Positions 44,365-57,475 of a stretch of DNA of 64,000 nt are shown here, piece by piece. Source of the DNA: Zanthoxylum bungeanum (taxonomy: Eukaryota > Streptophyta > Magnoliopsida > Sapindales > Rutaceae); assembly GCA_019454045.1 (NCBI GenBank), contig SKCR01047760.1, forward strand, positions 1 to 64,000. Direction: 5' to 3'. Under the pieces are notes generated by a model that saw only the letters and a list, made by a program, of their open reading frames with translations, was not told where the DNA came from and searched no databases. The translations under genes and the position numbers were made by a program. Positions within the stretch are counted from its first letter, which is position 1. Each line of letters starts with the position of its first letter.

Positions 44365-46851
44365 TGGGGTTTTGGGCGATGGGCACAGCGGAAGCGCTGT
44401 TCGGGCCAAATCGTAATTCAAAATTTTTTCAAAAATACCAAATAAATTATTCAATATCTAATATGAATAATTTATTCATATTTCACCGAAACAAATTTAT
44501 TCGATATCAAATAGCGACTTAAATTGGATAGAAACTTCGCAAAACCTTTACGAAAAATGTTTTTCCGTAAATTGACGCAAAACACGTTTTTGACCGAACC
44601 GACCACCCAACATTTATAGGTACTGCTCAGGTTAGACCCGATAGTGTTAGGGAAGTTCATGGGCTGCCCGAACAGTGACGAACTCTCTATTTTGATAGCC
44701 GTCACCCGGTTGACTCAAAAGTCACCCGGTAACGCCGTTTTTGACTGTTTTCATTTATTTCAACTCCAAAACACTTTCCGGAAATTGTTCCAACTCTCAA
44801 AACACATCCATTACATTAATATGACATCAAAGTCATCACAAAATTTCCAGTTTGCACAGATCTGATCCAGAACCGAAATTAATGATTTTTCATGCTTTAA
44901 ATCCAATTTTTTTAACATTAATCAAATTAATCTCAACACAAATTCAAGTCACCACATATGAATTACCCAAGAATAATTCTAGGCATTACAAGAGTGGTTA
45001 TAACACTCTAGAATGGTAACATGTCAACTAATAATCAAATTGGTCAAATATTACAATAATATCAACCAAAACTACATCACACGTGCATAATACTTCCATT
45101 TCCATCCACCACAACCAAAAATCCCAAATTTTATAACAAATAAGAAACCCTAGATCTCAATAGATCTTCAAGAAACATGAAACAAAATTTCTAAGCTTAG
45201 GGAGTAGAGGAATTACCTTTAATCCTTTATTTTCCTAAGCCTTTTCTTTGATTTTCTTCTTTGTTTTCATTTGATTCATCAAACAAGGTTGAAACCCATT
45301 TCATATTTGGTGTTCTCTGCAATGGATAATGAAGGAGTGAGAAGACAAAATTTTTTCAATTAAAAAATAGGTGTGACCGACTTTGAGGGCAGTTTTGTCC
45401 AATTAAACAATTTAATCTAATTAAATAAATAATAATATTTTTAGTCGCCAATCAAATTGACACACATTTAGCTTAATAAATTCATGCCATGTAAACCAAT
45501 AATAATTGGACAAAAATCATAACATTTATGAAAGAGTTTAATTAATTAATTATTTAAATATTTAACAATTAAATATCCAAATAATCAATTAATATAATTA
45601 TTATTATATATGTATTTCTATTTATAATAAATAACAAATACATATATTTTTGGCATGTGTCAAAATCTCATTTGATGAATAATTAATGTGTATCTAATCG
45701 TATTATGTATCAAATCTAAATACAAAGTAATTATGATGGACAAAAAATACCTCTATACATGTGTTATCGTTTAACTGATTAAACGATTCGAATTAACTCA
45801 CTTAATTCGATGAAGTATTATGAATAATATGTATTATTCATATTGCGTTACCCAAGTGCTCAACAAGTACACTTCACATTGTGGGACTCTCTAAGTTTAG
45901 GTTTATCTATCATGAAATCCAATTTCGTGTCCATAATCCACCCACTCATGGATTATGACAACCACGGATAATCTCGCTAAACTATGCAAGTCGAGGTCAT
46001 AACATACGTATAATCCCTTCGTCACAGGCTATCCATATTATACATGGGATATAGATAAGAACGTCAAATCTGTTCGGTATAATATAGTCGACTTTCAATT
46101 TACGATCTTTAAATAACACTCGAAACTGATTTCCGAAGTTATGCCACGACCATGGATTTACTAGATCGCAAACACGTGTGAATGCCTATGCCCTATACAC
46201 AAGACTGACGAATCCTCTCTTGATACGCATTGGATATCATGAGCATCAGTCAACAACCAACGGACAAGCAGATGTCTGATCTAAAAAGATCGGTGACGTG
46301 ACTGCCATCAAAGTTTGGAGGATAACTCATATATCCCACTATGGTATCTCAAGTCAAATGACCACTATTCTCGCTCAACTCGAGAATATTCCTATTGACG
46401 TTGGTGTACCATCTATTAGGAAATCTTCAGTGAGTCATTCAGTGTCCTCACGAGACTCATGGTTCATTGGCATAAACCATCGGACCAAGTCACGATATAC
46501 GACATGTACTAGTCTCGGCGGATTTCACTAACCGACCCGTGTTAGTAAATCTTGACCATGAACTTTATTTAAGGATGTACATCTTATAGTGCGCTTCCCA
46601 ATGTCAATTACAAACTACGTTGTAACTGCGCACTATATTATAAATCCTAGGGTCTTTGTTTAATATACACGTATCACTAAATTGGATTTAGTTTTGATCT
46701 ATCATAATCAGATCTCTAATCGTAATTAGATCGAATAAGTGTATAAAAGACAAGGGTGCTACCATTAAATTAGTAATATTATGGAAAAATAGAATTTCTC
46801 GTATTTATGAATAGGACATAAATATGATCCGAATTGGCACTCCGAGCACCA
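44365..46851 (-). mobile_element. 5' LTR of Copia C1
   Basis: About 2.49 kb, plus-strand TGGGGTTTTGG...GAGCACCA. Its right 1.1 kb matches 1-1115. A more diverged relative is at 61074-63092 (shared AAGAATAATT(C/A)TAGG, CTCTAGAATGGYAAC, and the TTTAAACGA...GTATTATTCAT region). Right flank ACCCT. Confidence 0.8.
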
Positions 46852-48604
46852 ACCCTAACTCTCGTGTTCTTTATCTACGTTCTATTAATCTTATTGGCTA
46901 TACCATATAGACACCTTGTAATCCATCTATTATGTCAAATACTCTTATTTACTTTGTTCTTCTTCTTGCTAGGCTCAAGGTTGGGAGTGGATACATGCTT
47001 ACGTGTCTGGTTAGGTGTCTAAATACTTACCAAAGTCGGGGCTATTTTAAAGAAAACTTCTATTCATACTGCTGAAATCTGAATTGATTTAATCCATGTC
47101 CTAGGGTTCCCTACTTTTTATCAATCACTTCGAGGTCTTTACTTACATTTTTATCTCCAAGTTACATTACCTATGCTACTATACGTACTGGATTCTCTTA
47201 TCACTTATGTTTTTCCTTCTTACTATTTTTATATCCTATCTCTTGGCTCTACGCCATACTACTGAGGCTAGTGGTGGTTCATCCTTCTGACTACTTCTTA
47301 GATTTATGCTCTCTGCTCTTACTATAATTCACAGCCATGACACTCTGTTCTATTATCCATACTGATACTCTTATCACTCCTATATCTCCAACCTCATGGG
47401 TCTATTCTTGTATACTTCCATGGATTTCAACTAACTTAGGATGATATGTGGTTTCTACTTCATTCTGTCTACATGTGGACTCTTACTAGTTTTGCAAGTC
47501 TCGTGCTGACTTGCCTTAATCTTTGGCTACACTGGGTTATCTTCTTTATATCCTCGAAAACTTCCTTACTCTTTTCCTAGGTGATATGCCTTTTGAGGTC
47601 TTTCCATCTCTTAAGATAAGCTATCATCGAGCTTCTTATAGTCATATATATCTATGTTGGTAGGGACTGGGGCAAACATTTTATGTCTAAATGGGTTTCA
47701 GTATCCTTGTTCTGGTACTTTGTGTCTTGGTAGAGACTATTTCTAATGTAAGGTAAGTATTATATAGGCTCTGTCAGGATAACTCATTAACTGGTATGAC
47801 TAAGCGGTTGAAAACTAAATATCTTAGGGTCTTGTCTCCATCGGATTGTTTGGGATAAGGTAACTAATCATTTCTGTTTATGTCTTTTATTTGTTTGTTT
47901 GTGGACCTGGATCTGGGTTTAGGGATTTGGAGTTCTCTATGTCTTTTTTGACATCTCAATCTATTGCAATTCTTGAGTCTAATCTTGATTTCTTACTTCT
48001 GTTATCTTTCTTGCTTTTTCCTCGTTACTTGGGGTCTTGTCTCCATCGGATTGCTTTTTTGATTTCTATACGAAGTACCTGAAGGCTGTTAATTCGGCTT
48101 GAAGGAATTTTTTGAAGAGGGAAGGAATCTTACATGTTCTAGGCACTCTATTACTTGTTCGGGCTTTTTCTATTCTTTTTCTATTGTCCTGGGTGGGTAT
48201 CCTTAGAACTTCACTATCTTATTCCATCTCTTTACTTTTCTTTATCTCTGGCTACTTATACTCCTATGCATCTTTCCTTGGTTTCTTATAGCTTTCCTTT
48301 CACACTCCTTTGGGTAACTTTTCTTAGATTTTACTATCTGGTTTCATAGCTCATTTATATTTATGGTAATAGATTAAAATAACTTCAAGAAAAATTCTTA
48401 ACATAGATCTATAGTATAGTTGTCCTCGTAAGGGATACGATTTGAATAGCATGGGAAAACTTACTAACCTGTCTATAGATCTTGAGGACGTACTCGAGGA
48501 TCAAATAATGGAGAGGTAGTGCCCAACATACAAGTATCCCAGACATACTATGTATACAAGACCCCAACACTCTACCCACTGCAGTCATTGACTACCTATA
48601 CCAT
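46852..48604 (-). other. Unclassified, probably 5' internal part of a Del/Tekay-like Gypsy
   Basis: Lies between C1 and a tRNA-Met-type primer site, which would make it the leader/gag side of a minus-strand element. The plus strand is T/C-rich; no frame exceeds 66 codons. One phrase, GTCTTGTCTCCATCGGATTG, occurs twice about 205 bp apart (47830; 48034). No gag motif recognised. Confidence 0.35.
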
Positions 48605-48615
48605 GCTCTGATACA
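48605..48615 (-). other. Primer binding site, Del/Tekay-like element
   Basis: Minus strand TGTATCAGAGC, close to the tRNA-iMet complement, 5 bases from an LTR terminus GGGGATGTTACA. Confidence 0.6.
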
Positions 48616-48620
48616 ATCTT

Positions 48621-49653
48621 TGTAACATCCCCGATCTGGGAGATGTTACCAGCATGGAATAGGCCGTACTATTCCCCTGAGCCTCTGACTTCTGACTTTT
48701 GCTATTCTTATCTTAAATAAAACTCATGCATAGGGACCTTTGCCCAAACTCAACAACATGAAATGCATCTTAATTACCCATATGGTGTACTACATGTCAC
48801 AACTTTGATAATAATACATTAGCACATTTTAATAACTTATTCAATACAATGCATGACATACAACTTTCACTTTGACACTGACAATGTTGAAACTCTATAC
48901 ACACTCTGGTGGACTCAGACCCTCCGAGAATACCTGCAAAACAAGAAGACTGAGAATTACAATCTAAGTGAGTGGACAAAAATTGAAATACTGATATAAA
49001 ATCATTTGGTTCAAAAACCAAAACTCAAGAAATAACTTTATATGAAAACTCTTTTTCCTGAAAACCTTGTCTGAAATCTCTTTAATAAAGCTTAACTTTT
49101 CTGAAATCTGCTTTTGAAAGTCTGGTACTGTAAACTTATATCTGAAAGTTCTATTCTAAAAACTGTTCTCTGAAAATCTGATATCTGAAAACTGGTCTGT
49201 ATCTGAAAAACTTGAAGTATGGGGGCGTTACGTATCGTCGTCCCCCAATACGCCTAACTAGAGATAGGAATGCAAATCCATGACTTTGGGGCATTAAGTA
49301 TCGCCGTCCCCCAAAGCATGCCACTCTTGTCCCTAAAACTAGTGGTCTTGGGTCGTTACGTATCATCGTCCCCAAGCTACTGAACTAGAACTGAGGGTGA
49401 GAATCTATGCTACACTCCAAGCTCTGAAACTTGGATATAGGGGCATATGTCATCCCTAGTCCTAAACTAGGATCTGGGGGCTTTACGTATCGCCATCCCC
49501 CCAGTCCTCTACATGTGCAAATGTGTTGTTTGTCAATTCCATGTCTGTACAAGTTACATACTGAGGTGGGTTTTCCCCCATGCCTCGAAAAACATAAAAA
49601 GTCATGTTATAGTTTTCAAAACTGTATAAAAATACTACATTTAACATTAAACT
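48621..49653 (-). mobile_element. Del/Tekay-like Gypsy LTR, first part
   Basis: Plus strand begins TGTAACATCCCCGATCTGGGAG, the terminus form common in plant chromovirus (Del/Tekay) LTRs. Interrupted by Copia D and continued from 59501. No coding content. Confidence 0.6.
49218..49505. repeat. GGGGCGTTACGTATCGYCGTCCCC repeats
   Basis: Four dispersed copies (about 49220, 49288, 49350, 49478) at ~65-130-bp spacing. Each has a G-run, TTACGTATCG and a C-run, so each can fold as a GGGG...CCCC hairpin with a TACGTA core. Confidence 0.7.
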
Positions 49654-51672
49654 TGTTGGACAAAATGACCCATAGCGTCACTATTTGCACAGATCATTGT
49701 GTTGTTGTAGCAATTAACTATGTAACAAGGAAATTGCACTCTCGTCATTTGTGATTAGATCACCTTAGATATAAAATGAAGAGAGGTCCCTATGATTAGT
49801 TCCTGGATTGAGATGATATGAGACAATATCAGTCCACGAAGGATTAATCATTAAATATCCCTAGCCGTAGTATTATCGAGACTGGACATCGATAATGCGG
49901 AATAGGCTAGTATTGCACTTGTGCGCATTGTGAGGGCACAACGGCATAGTTCTCATATATATAAGTATTGGATACTTATGCAAGTGCGATAGGAGGTTGT
50001 GTTTCACCGATGGTACGGGAAACAGCTTCGCTCTGGATAGACCCTTCGGAATCCCATTGGTATTATGACTAGGTGTCTATGGGAGGCCGAAATCAAGGTA
50101 GGTGTGTATAGTCTTAACCTGAGACTTACATCGCTAATACTTACGACAATCGGTAAACTTTGGTTTTGGTGGTGGGGGATCTTAACTGGTTCTGTGTTCA
50201 CCTCTTCTGGGTTTATCAGGAATCGTAGTGTATTGGATGTGATGTCGAGATGGAAGTATCACTCCAGTCATAATGGAGATGATGTCACGCAGGATACAGT
50301 ATTAGTGCTCTTAAAAGTGATGCGCATCCAATCGTGATATTATGACCAGGTCATGAATATCCGATTATAGAGACTAGTTACCAGACATCCGATATGTGTT
50401 TCGGACGGGGCAGACACTTATCCAGCCCCAGCCCTAGCACGTGATTATCCGATACTGGGCCAATATACACAATACAATTGTATACTACGCTTGATACAGA
50501 TCTAGATATTCTTTGATGAATATGTCCGGAGAACCTGGGAAGACTTGGTGCTTTGCTAGGAGTCGACCTTGTCTCGTAAATCGGTAGAACGTAGTACTTG
50601 GTACGTACGTGATTCGGATACTCCGACGACCGTATTTACTGCCAGATTATCCGGGGATCTCATGGGTCGCTTCCCGATAATCCACCGATGACGCACTACT
50701 CGCACTCTTGAATAATCTGGGATTATAAAGAAGAGAGAGAGAAAATTAATCTAGGATTAATAACGGAGATATTTTATCCGGGATAAAATGTCGTCTAAAG
50801 AGAGAGAACGATTAATTTGGAATTAATCGATGAATTAATATATTCGATATATTAAACGAAATTAGATTTCGACGCGGAATTAAAATTAGATTTTAATTCG
50901 GGCAAACGAGTTAATTCAGAATTAATTCGTTAGCGACGTAAATAATAATTTCGCCAGGCGCAATTATTTATTTAAATTCGATTGAATTAACGTCGCGACG
51001 TAAGCTCGGTATTTCGGAAATATCGAACCCGAACGCGTGAGTGCACGTGGGCCCACTTTCATTTGGAAACGTGTGGGGCCCACATGACACATGTCATTCT
51101 AATGCTTTGCATGTAGATAGTGTACAATGCACTCAATGTTATTGCATGGAAATTGAGTGTTTGACACTCTAAGCTATTGCATGTGTTGTGTCATAAATTT
51201 ATTATTAATTTAATAAATTATGGCATAAATATAAATTGATTTTTGGTAAATCATTTTATTAACTTAATAACAACTTCTTCTCTCTCAAATTTCTCTCTTC
51301 TCTCACGCCCAAATGAAGAACATTCTTCACTGGTTTGGAACCAGAAATGGCGTGAACAAAGGGAAGCCAAGAGTGGTTTCTCATGGTGAGAAATCAAGTG
51401 CTAGCACACTACGAGTCTTGCGAAGGTGGTAGGGAGGTTCCCCCATGAGACGGGATCCATCCGACGATGATTGGAGCTCCGTTTCTTCACCCAATTTTCT
51501 GTTTTGCAGGGCAGTGGACTGCATGCAGTGGGCGGGAAAGCAGTGCGTTTTTGGGCTTGAATCGTCTCCATATCGACTCAACCGATCAATGTGAGTATTC
51601 CGCTACCTCCGTTGATGTGTTCACACATATTTCATGTCTTGTTTGACCTTGGGACCTTATAGAAAACCAACA
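49654..51672 (+). mobile_element. 5' LTR of Copia D
   Basis: TGTTGGACAA...AAAACCAACA. Contains a run of short palindromes (50712-51025), the complementary pair GTGGGCCCAC / GTGTGGGGCCCACA near 51050-51085 and a pyrimidine-rich CTTCTTCTCTCTC stretch near 51260. The 90-codon frame at 50065-50337 is present in both LTRs and is not regarded as a gene. Confidence 0.93.
50712..51025. repeat. Array of consecutive short palindromes
   Basis: Arms with loops, in order: ATAATC (TGG) 50712; ATTAATC (TAG) 50745; ATTTTATCC (G) 50771; CGATTAATT (TGG) 50809; TTAATATAT (TCG) 50835; CGAAAT (TAG) 50857; GAATTAAAAT (TAG) 50877; ACGAGTTAATT (CAG, one mismatch) 50906; CGCC (A) in a longer imperfect arm 50941-50975; CGGTATTT (CGG, one mismatch) 51007. 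Each arm is followed by its reverse complement. Repeated in the 3' LTR. Confidence 0.85.
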
Positions 51673-51673
51673 A

Positions 51674-51686
51674 TGGCATCATGAGC
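51674..51686 (+). other. Degenerate primer binding site of Copia D
   Basis: TGGCATCATGAGC where TGGTATCAGAGC is expected: one substitution and one inserted T, one base after the LTR. C2 keeps the exact site. Confidence 0.7.
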
Positions 51687-53335
51687 TAAAGTTGCAAGCA
51701 TGAAATTGTAGGGCTTAAAATTTGGGTAAATGTTTGTTAAGAATGATTTGAATGAATTGAATGTTTGAGTATGCTTATAACATGTTTAAATTCATTTTGG
51801 TTGGACTAATTTGATGAAAAATGATTTGGAATTATTTTCCCCAATATTTCATGTTGGCCGAATGTCAATTGATTTTTTGGATCTTGGATTTTTTTATTTT
51901 TGATTCATTTGATGAGTTAGAATCGATTAGGTTGACGTTAATTTGAATCGAATTGGATTGGATTTCGAATTGGACAAAAACCCCAAAATCTTTGAGTTGG
52001 CCGAATGTGTAATGCCCTAATGTCTTGGTAATTTTGATTTTATGAACATTTGATGTGTATGAAATCATTCGGGAAGTTAATACGTTGTCGATTGTGTAAT
52101 TAATCGGATTGAATTCAAATCGGACAAAATAACCTTCCTTGGCCGAGAGCATGAAAGCATGTAAATGGGTTTGATTTTTCATTGTGTGTTTGACATGTAA
52201 TAATGAATTAAGTATGATTAATTGGACTAATTTGGTGTTTTAAAAATATTGATTTTAGTCGATTAATCATGTAATGCACTTTAGGTAATTAAATTGCGTA
52301 ATTGGATTAGTGTAATTTAATTATTTAGGCTAAATTGGATTTGGGCTTGAATTGTTGTATTTGGGGCTATTGGGCTTGATTTATCAAGTTTGGTTTAGGC
52401 CAAGTGGATTGGATCCAATTGGGCCCAAAACCTTAACCATAAAGCCCAATTGCGACTAATGAACCTTTAATGTTTAATTGGGCCTAATGGGCCGAAATTG
52501 ATTTCTAAGGCATTTTGGGTGATTCCACTATTGGGCTTTGGTTGCCGAAGCCCATGCCTAAAGAAATTAATTGAAGCCCATTAGACTTGAATTAAATTGA
52601 CGTTGGACGTTAATCGGACTTTGAGTCCCGACGCGATTGAATTTGGAATTTAAATCGTAAAGGTTTATTAAATAAAGTGCAATATTTAATTTGGAATTGG
52701 AATGAATAGTATTAAATACATGTTAAATTTGATTTAATGATGTAGTTTAATTTAATTCATGAATTCGTACTTTGAGTACTTATTCGCAAAAACGAGTTTG
52801 ACTCGAACAAAATCAAATCGTTGTTTGAACATTGGATGATCACTTAATTATCAGATTAATTAATTTGATTAGATTGATTGATAGCATGCTTATGTTTGTG
52901 AATACGTGGTTGTGTTGAATGAATAATGCATATCGGATGGATACTAGTCGGGTGGGCAATTTTAGAAATTGTTGTAATAAATTTGATTTATTAAATTGGA
53001 CCTGCGTGTCCAGCCTTATCACCTTCTTTCTCTTTGTATTCTCTTCTCACATATTCCCCTCTATGTATATGAGGTTTCTTTAGAAGTGTAGTGTAACGGG
53101 TAGAAGTAGTACAAGTGCTAGCTTGAGTGAGAAGGGAGAGATTTGATCTAGGATCAATGTGTTAAGTATCCATCCGCATATCATTATTATTTTATTCATA
53201 CTCGCTTTATTATGTATTTAGAATGCTGTTTAAGGGTGTATGATGATGAGACCTTAACAAAGATAATTAAATTGGTAGCCAATTTGCACGCGAAAAAGCC
53301 CTCATCAAATATCATGCGTTTTTTCCTTCCATTGA
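51687..53335 (+). mobile_element. Copia D leader, non-coding
   Basis: Reverse-collinear with 20930-22450 of C2. AT-rich with many stops; no gag recognised. Confidence 0.6.
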
Positions 53336-54480
53336 GTGATTCTTACTCAAGATCCTAGATTGGCAGGGGTTGTTGGCCAAAGTCAAGCCCTTGTCCTTCG
53401 AAGATGTGTTTTAATCACGAGGCTTTGTTCCATATTGGTGTCTTGTCCAAGTTGTGGTTTGTTGGCCAAAGTCAAGACCACTTCTTGTCCAACGACATTG
53501 ATTACGAAGCTTCCATGTCAATGGGTCCGCGCTTGACTGGGATCATTAGGTTTGTTGTGCCAAAGCCAAGGCCTAGTTGATTCAGAGGAAAAAGGTTAGG
53601 GTATATATATATTGGATATATAGGCATATATAAGATATATGTTTAGGACTTGGATGTCCACCTACTGGATCTAGGAGTTGGATTAGATCCAATTGATCTT
53701 AGAGATCTACCTAGTTAATTATCATACAATTTGTTCGCCAAAGTCAAGATTGTGTGATATTTAACGGGATCCTAGCCCACTAGGAAACACGGTTTCCCGA
53801 GTACTCGACAGAGGGTTAGAGGCTCGACGAAAATAGTGGGAGGCAAGTATTGAATTTGCAACATTCGTTCGAATACTCGCTAAACGCGCTCATTTTATTT
53901 TACTCGTCATATTTATTAAAAGTATTAGTTGGACTAATATTTTATGTTGTTTTAAATATATATAGTTGGACTATATACAAACTCATTCAATATATAGTTG
54001 ATTTTATAATTGGATTATAGTAATCAATATAATTGAATTAAAATGATAGTTGATTTTATAATGGGATTATAGTAATCAATATTAAAATTATAGTTGATTA
54101 AATAATTGGATTATTGTAATCATTATAATAAATAGTACCTTATTAAATTGATTAAATAGTTGGACTATTGAAATCAAGAAAGAATTGAAAGGTTGAATAT
54201 TTAAAATATATAATCCTTGGATTAAATGTTTTAAATGATTTAATTTTCAATTGGGAATTAATAATAGGCTAATTTATTTGATAAAATAACTATTATGACT
54301 AAGCCCATAATTAAGCAAATAGTAGAGCATAAAGTCTTTGGAAGATTTATGTGATGATGACTTTAGTGCTTAATTAATATACTTATAATAAATCTATCTT
54401 TAGATTTAAAAGTATTAAAATTGCAATTAATAATTCTTGGATAATTAATTGACTATTCTAGTGGAGAAAAGTCAAAGTTT
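53336..54480 (+). mobile_element. Copia D gag-region relic with TTGGCCAAAGTCAAG and ATAATTGGATTATAGTAATCA repeats
   Basis: TTGGCCAAAGTCAAG occurs at about 53370 and 53462, with a variant at 53735. About four AT-rich units (53920-54190) follow. Both are shared with C2. No open gag frame. Confidence 0.6.
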
Positions 54481-57220
54481 GCAATTGGGCATGTAGCACA
54501 AGGTGCACATCATTTCGATATTCTAAAACCCAAAGGTTTGTGAAATATTGAAAAGGATAATTGACATATCCCAAAGTGACTACCATTTGGATATGGAAGA
54601 CACGAAAGGAATTAAAGAAAGGGCGAGGCTCTAACTTTAAAATATTTGTCAAAGTTATGTTCACTACTAGTATTAAAATTGGATTTTCAATACTTAGTGT
54701 GGTACATAAAATATATGTATTGACGTTCAGAATCCGCTGTGAGCTGGATACTGGCTTCAAGCCGAGATTTCTCTGCGAATTGGAAACGGGACGAAAGTCG
54801 CTGTTTCGACCGTAGATACCTAAGTTTAGGAACTACCCTTTGGGTATGTACTTAAATTAGGAAATGTTATAATGTAAAGTTTTATCTAGAGATATTATCT
54901 CTATATCAGTGTTTAATCCATTGCGGATAAAACCTTTATATTCTAGAACACTAAAGTGTTTCAATATATAAAGATGATACTGAGATACATACATTGGATG
55001 TAAATAACAGAATTTATATTTTGAATATAAATAAAATCTCAAACATATTAAATGACAAATAAATAGCTCATATTGATTTGATCAATAGAGACTTATTTGT
55101 GGCATTGTTGTCTAGGACACAATTAATGAAGACTCGTATATCCACACTTTTTAAGAGTGGGTACTAGGACTGATTTGACTATTCAAATAAGGTCTACGAA
55201 TCTAGTTTATTAGGTTAAATACCTAAAATACTATTTACTTGGTAATAGTAAAAGGGCCACCGATCTGTTAGCCCTATTCATGGTGAAGTAAGTGGGCCCA
55301 TTAGCTAAGCTAGATGTTAACATGAATATTTCGTGACCTTAACGGATGTGACATCACGTTGTGGTTATGTGTTTCTTTTGAAGAACACAATCGGAAACTT
55401 TTAGAGTTTCGACACGAAATAGACAAACAGATCGGCTATAGTATTATTCCGCCACGGTAATACCGTAATGGAAAATACTTAAGCAGCAAGTTTCATACGT
55501 ACATGAAAGAGTATGGTATTCTTTCAGATGAGGACTCCTCTCGAGACACGTCAGTTAGACGGTGTGTCTGAACTAAAACCGAATTTTGTTGGACATAATA
55601 AGGTTTATCACGAGTCGCTCTGAGCTACTATTTCCTTCAACAGGATATGTATTGACAGTGCAAAACTTATTTGGAATAAGGTTCCATATAAATCTGTTTG
55701 ACAGATATCATATAGGATATGAACAGGAAAGAAACGGGGTTTCTCATTCCTGATAATTTGGGTATGCCAGGCATAACGTTTGGTTGATACCAAACTAAGG
55801 ACCCAAATTGGATAAGTGCCAATATAAGTTATCCTAAGGGAAACCTTAAGTATAGTACTTGTAAATCCCACATGAGAACAATGTAATTGTTGCTCACCAT
55901 GCGGTTTTCCTGAGAGGAAAACCGATATGCAGTGGTCAGTGGGAGGATAGTGATACTCGATGAAAAATCGGAGTGATACTGTTCTAGGCACGAAGTCCGT
56001 AATGGAACACAAATAGTTCATCTATGATGAATCTATACCATTAATCTTTAAATACACAAGAACTTCGTAGATTGGATAGAGTCAGAAAACAACCTAGGGT
56101 ATGGGTTTCTGATCTAGCCTCATAAAGATGTCAATCTTATGGAGGTATACCATCCGACTACGTTATGAGGAAGTGATACGAGGTATCGACTCCCTGTTGA
56201 GGCAAAGTGCCATGAGTCCGAAATGGATTCCATGTATAACAACTATGTTTGGATACTAGTTGTTGTACCACAAGGCGTTGTGCCTATGGTACATTAAACG
56301 TCTTCAAGGAAGACATACATGGAAGGCAACATACCAACGTGCAAACCTAAGGTTTTGACGGAAAGATATCGTTATCAACATTATGTTAATAACGGTTCAA
56401 CCTTTTACCTGTTGCCATGGTAAATCCATTTTGAAGATGCTTGTTGATAACTGTATATTTCATTCATGAAATATGTCAGTTACAGATCAAAATCGCTTTC
56501 CTGAAAAGGAAACCTTTTGGAGGATGTTTACAACATCCTGACGATTTTGTATAACCGACAAACAAGGTTTGCGGGTTATTCGATCCATGTTTGGATTGAT
56601 GCAAGCATGAGGTTCTTGGAACTGTTGTTTTGAAATAATCATAATGGTTTATGATTTGACTCAAAACGAAATAATTCTTGTGTATATAAGGAGGTTAGTG
56701 GGAGAGCGCACTGACAGTTAAATTCCCATAAAGCTATTGTTGAAAGCTTGGCTTTCAATAGAAATTCTCCGTAGAATTCTGGGGAGTAACAACCTTTATT
56801 CAAGGAATAAAGATCTACTGGGATAGATTTGGAGTTGTTAACACTCTCTGGGAAATTGTACATTTAAAATGTACTTGTATTGGTGTCTCATACGCTTCAA
56901 GCATATGGAGTCACAATCAGGTCAATCCAAGTGACAGTCACTGGATTGAAGTTAAGAACATCTGTTAGTATCTCAGAGAACTAAAGATGCTATCTTAAAC
57001 TATGGAGAAGGAGAACTTGAAGTGACTGGGATCACTGCTGCAAGTTTCCAAACAGTTAAATACTGTGGTACTATAAAGTTTGAACACCGGGACAGTGAGC
57101 TGGAAATCTTCCAAGCAAGATAACTGTTGACCGAATAAACAACAAATGCGGATTATTGCTGCAGCTGAGGCAGCAATAGAAGTCTTTTGGGTCGAAAGTA
57201 AATCTAATTAGATTAGATAT
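54480..57220 (+). pseudogene. pol: Copia D gag/protease-integrase-RT-RNase H relic
   Basis: Order is normal. 54561-54815: KTRKELKKGRGSNFKIFV, then a protease-region relic reading like IGNGTKVAVSTV after a frameshift. 55100-55800: integrase pieces LWHC.LGH, SKRATDLLAL and, after frameshifts, a VPYKSV...TGKK block. 56150-56760: reverse transcriptase (RSMFGLMQA, MVYDLTQNE). 57110-57200: RNase H (AAAEAAIEVFW). The ~45 bp that would encode the YVDD catalytic box, still visible in C2 at about 7230, are deleted here near 56715. Stops in every part. Confidence 0.8.
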
Positions 57221-57462
57221 AGTTCTGTTAGCAGCTGAGCTAGGCGTCAGCACAGGCTAAGGAATTAAAGGTCTCATCGACGATCCAGATATATACTTCT
57301 ATATCATCTGATTCGTTCGGATCATACATCATGGCGATGTGATGATCGTATAAATCGCGTCAAACGATAATCGAACAAATCCGCTGACGAAAACCTTTCC
57401 TCAGCAATTTGAGCGAACCTTACATAGTTCGGGTGTAGGGACTTTGAGTGACTCGCAATGTG

Positions 57463-57475
57463 CCAAGTGGGAGAT
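57463..57475 (+). other. Polypurine tract of Copia D
   Basis: CCAAGTGGGAGAT directly before TGTTGGAC, intact. Confidence 0.85.

Noticed and set aside
46852..48604. Possible host gene between retroelements
   Set aside because: No open frame above 66 codons, no splice-consistent exon series or known motif; better read as element interior.
50065..50337. 90-codon frame present twice, identical (also 57888-58160), as a conserved small gene
   Set aside because: It is duplicated only because it lies in both LTRs of Copia D; no known domain, and the equivalent region of C2 reads differently (77 codons).
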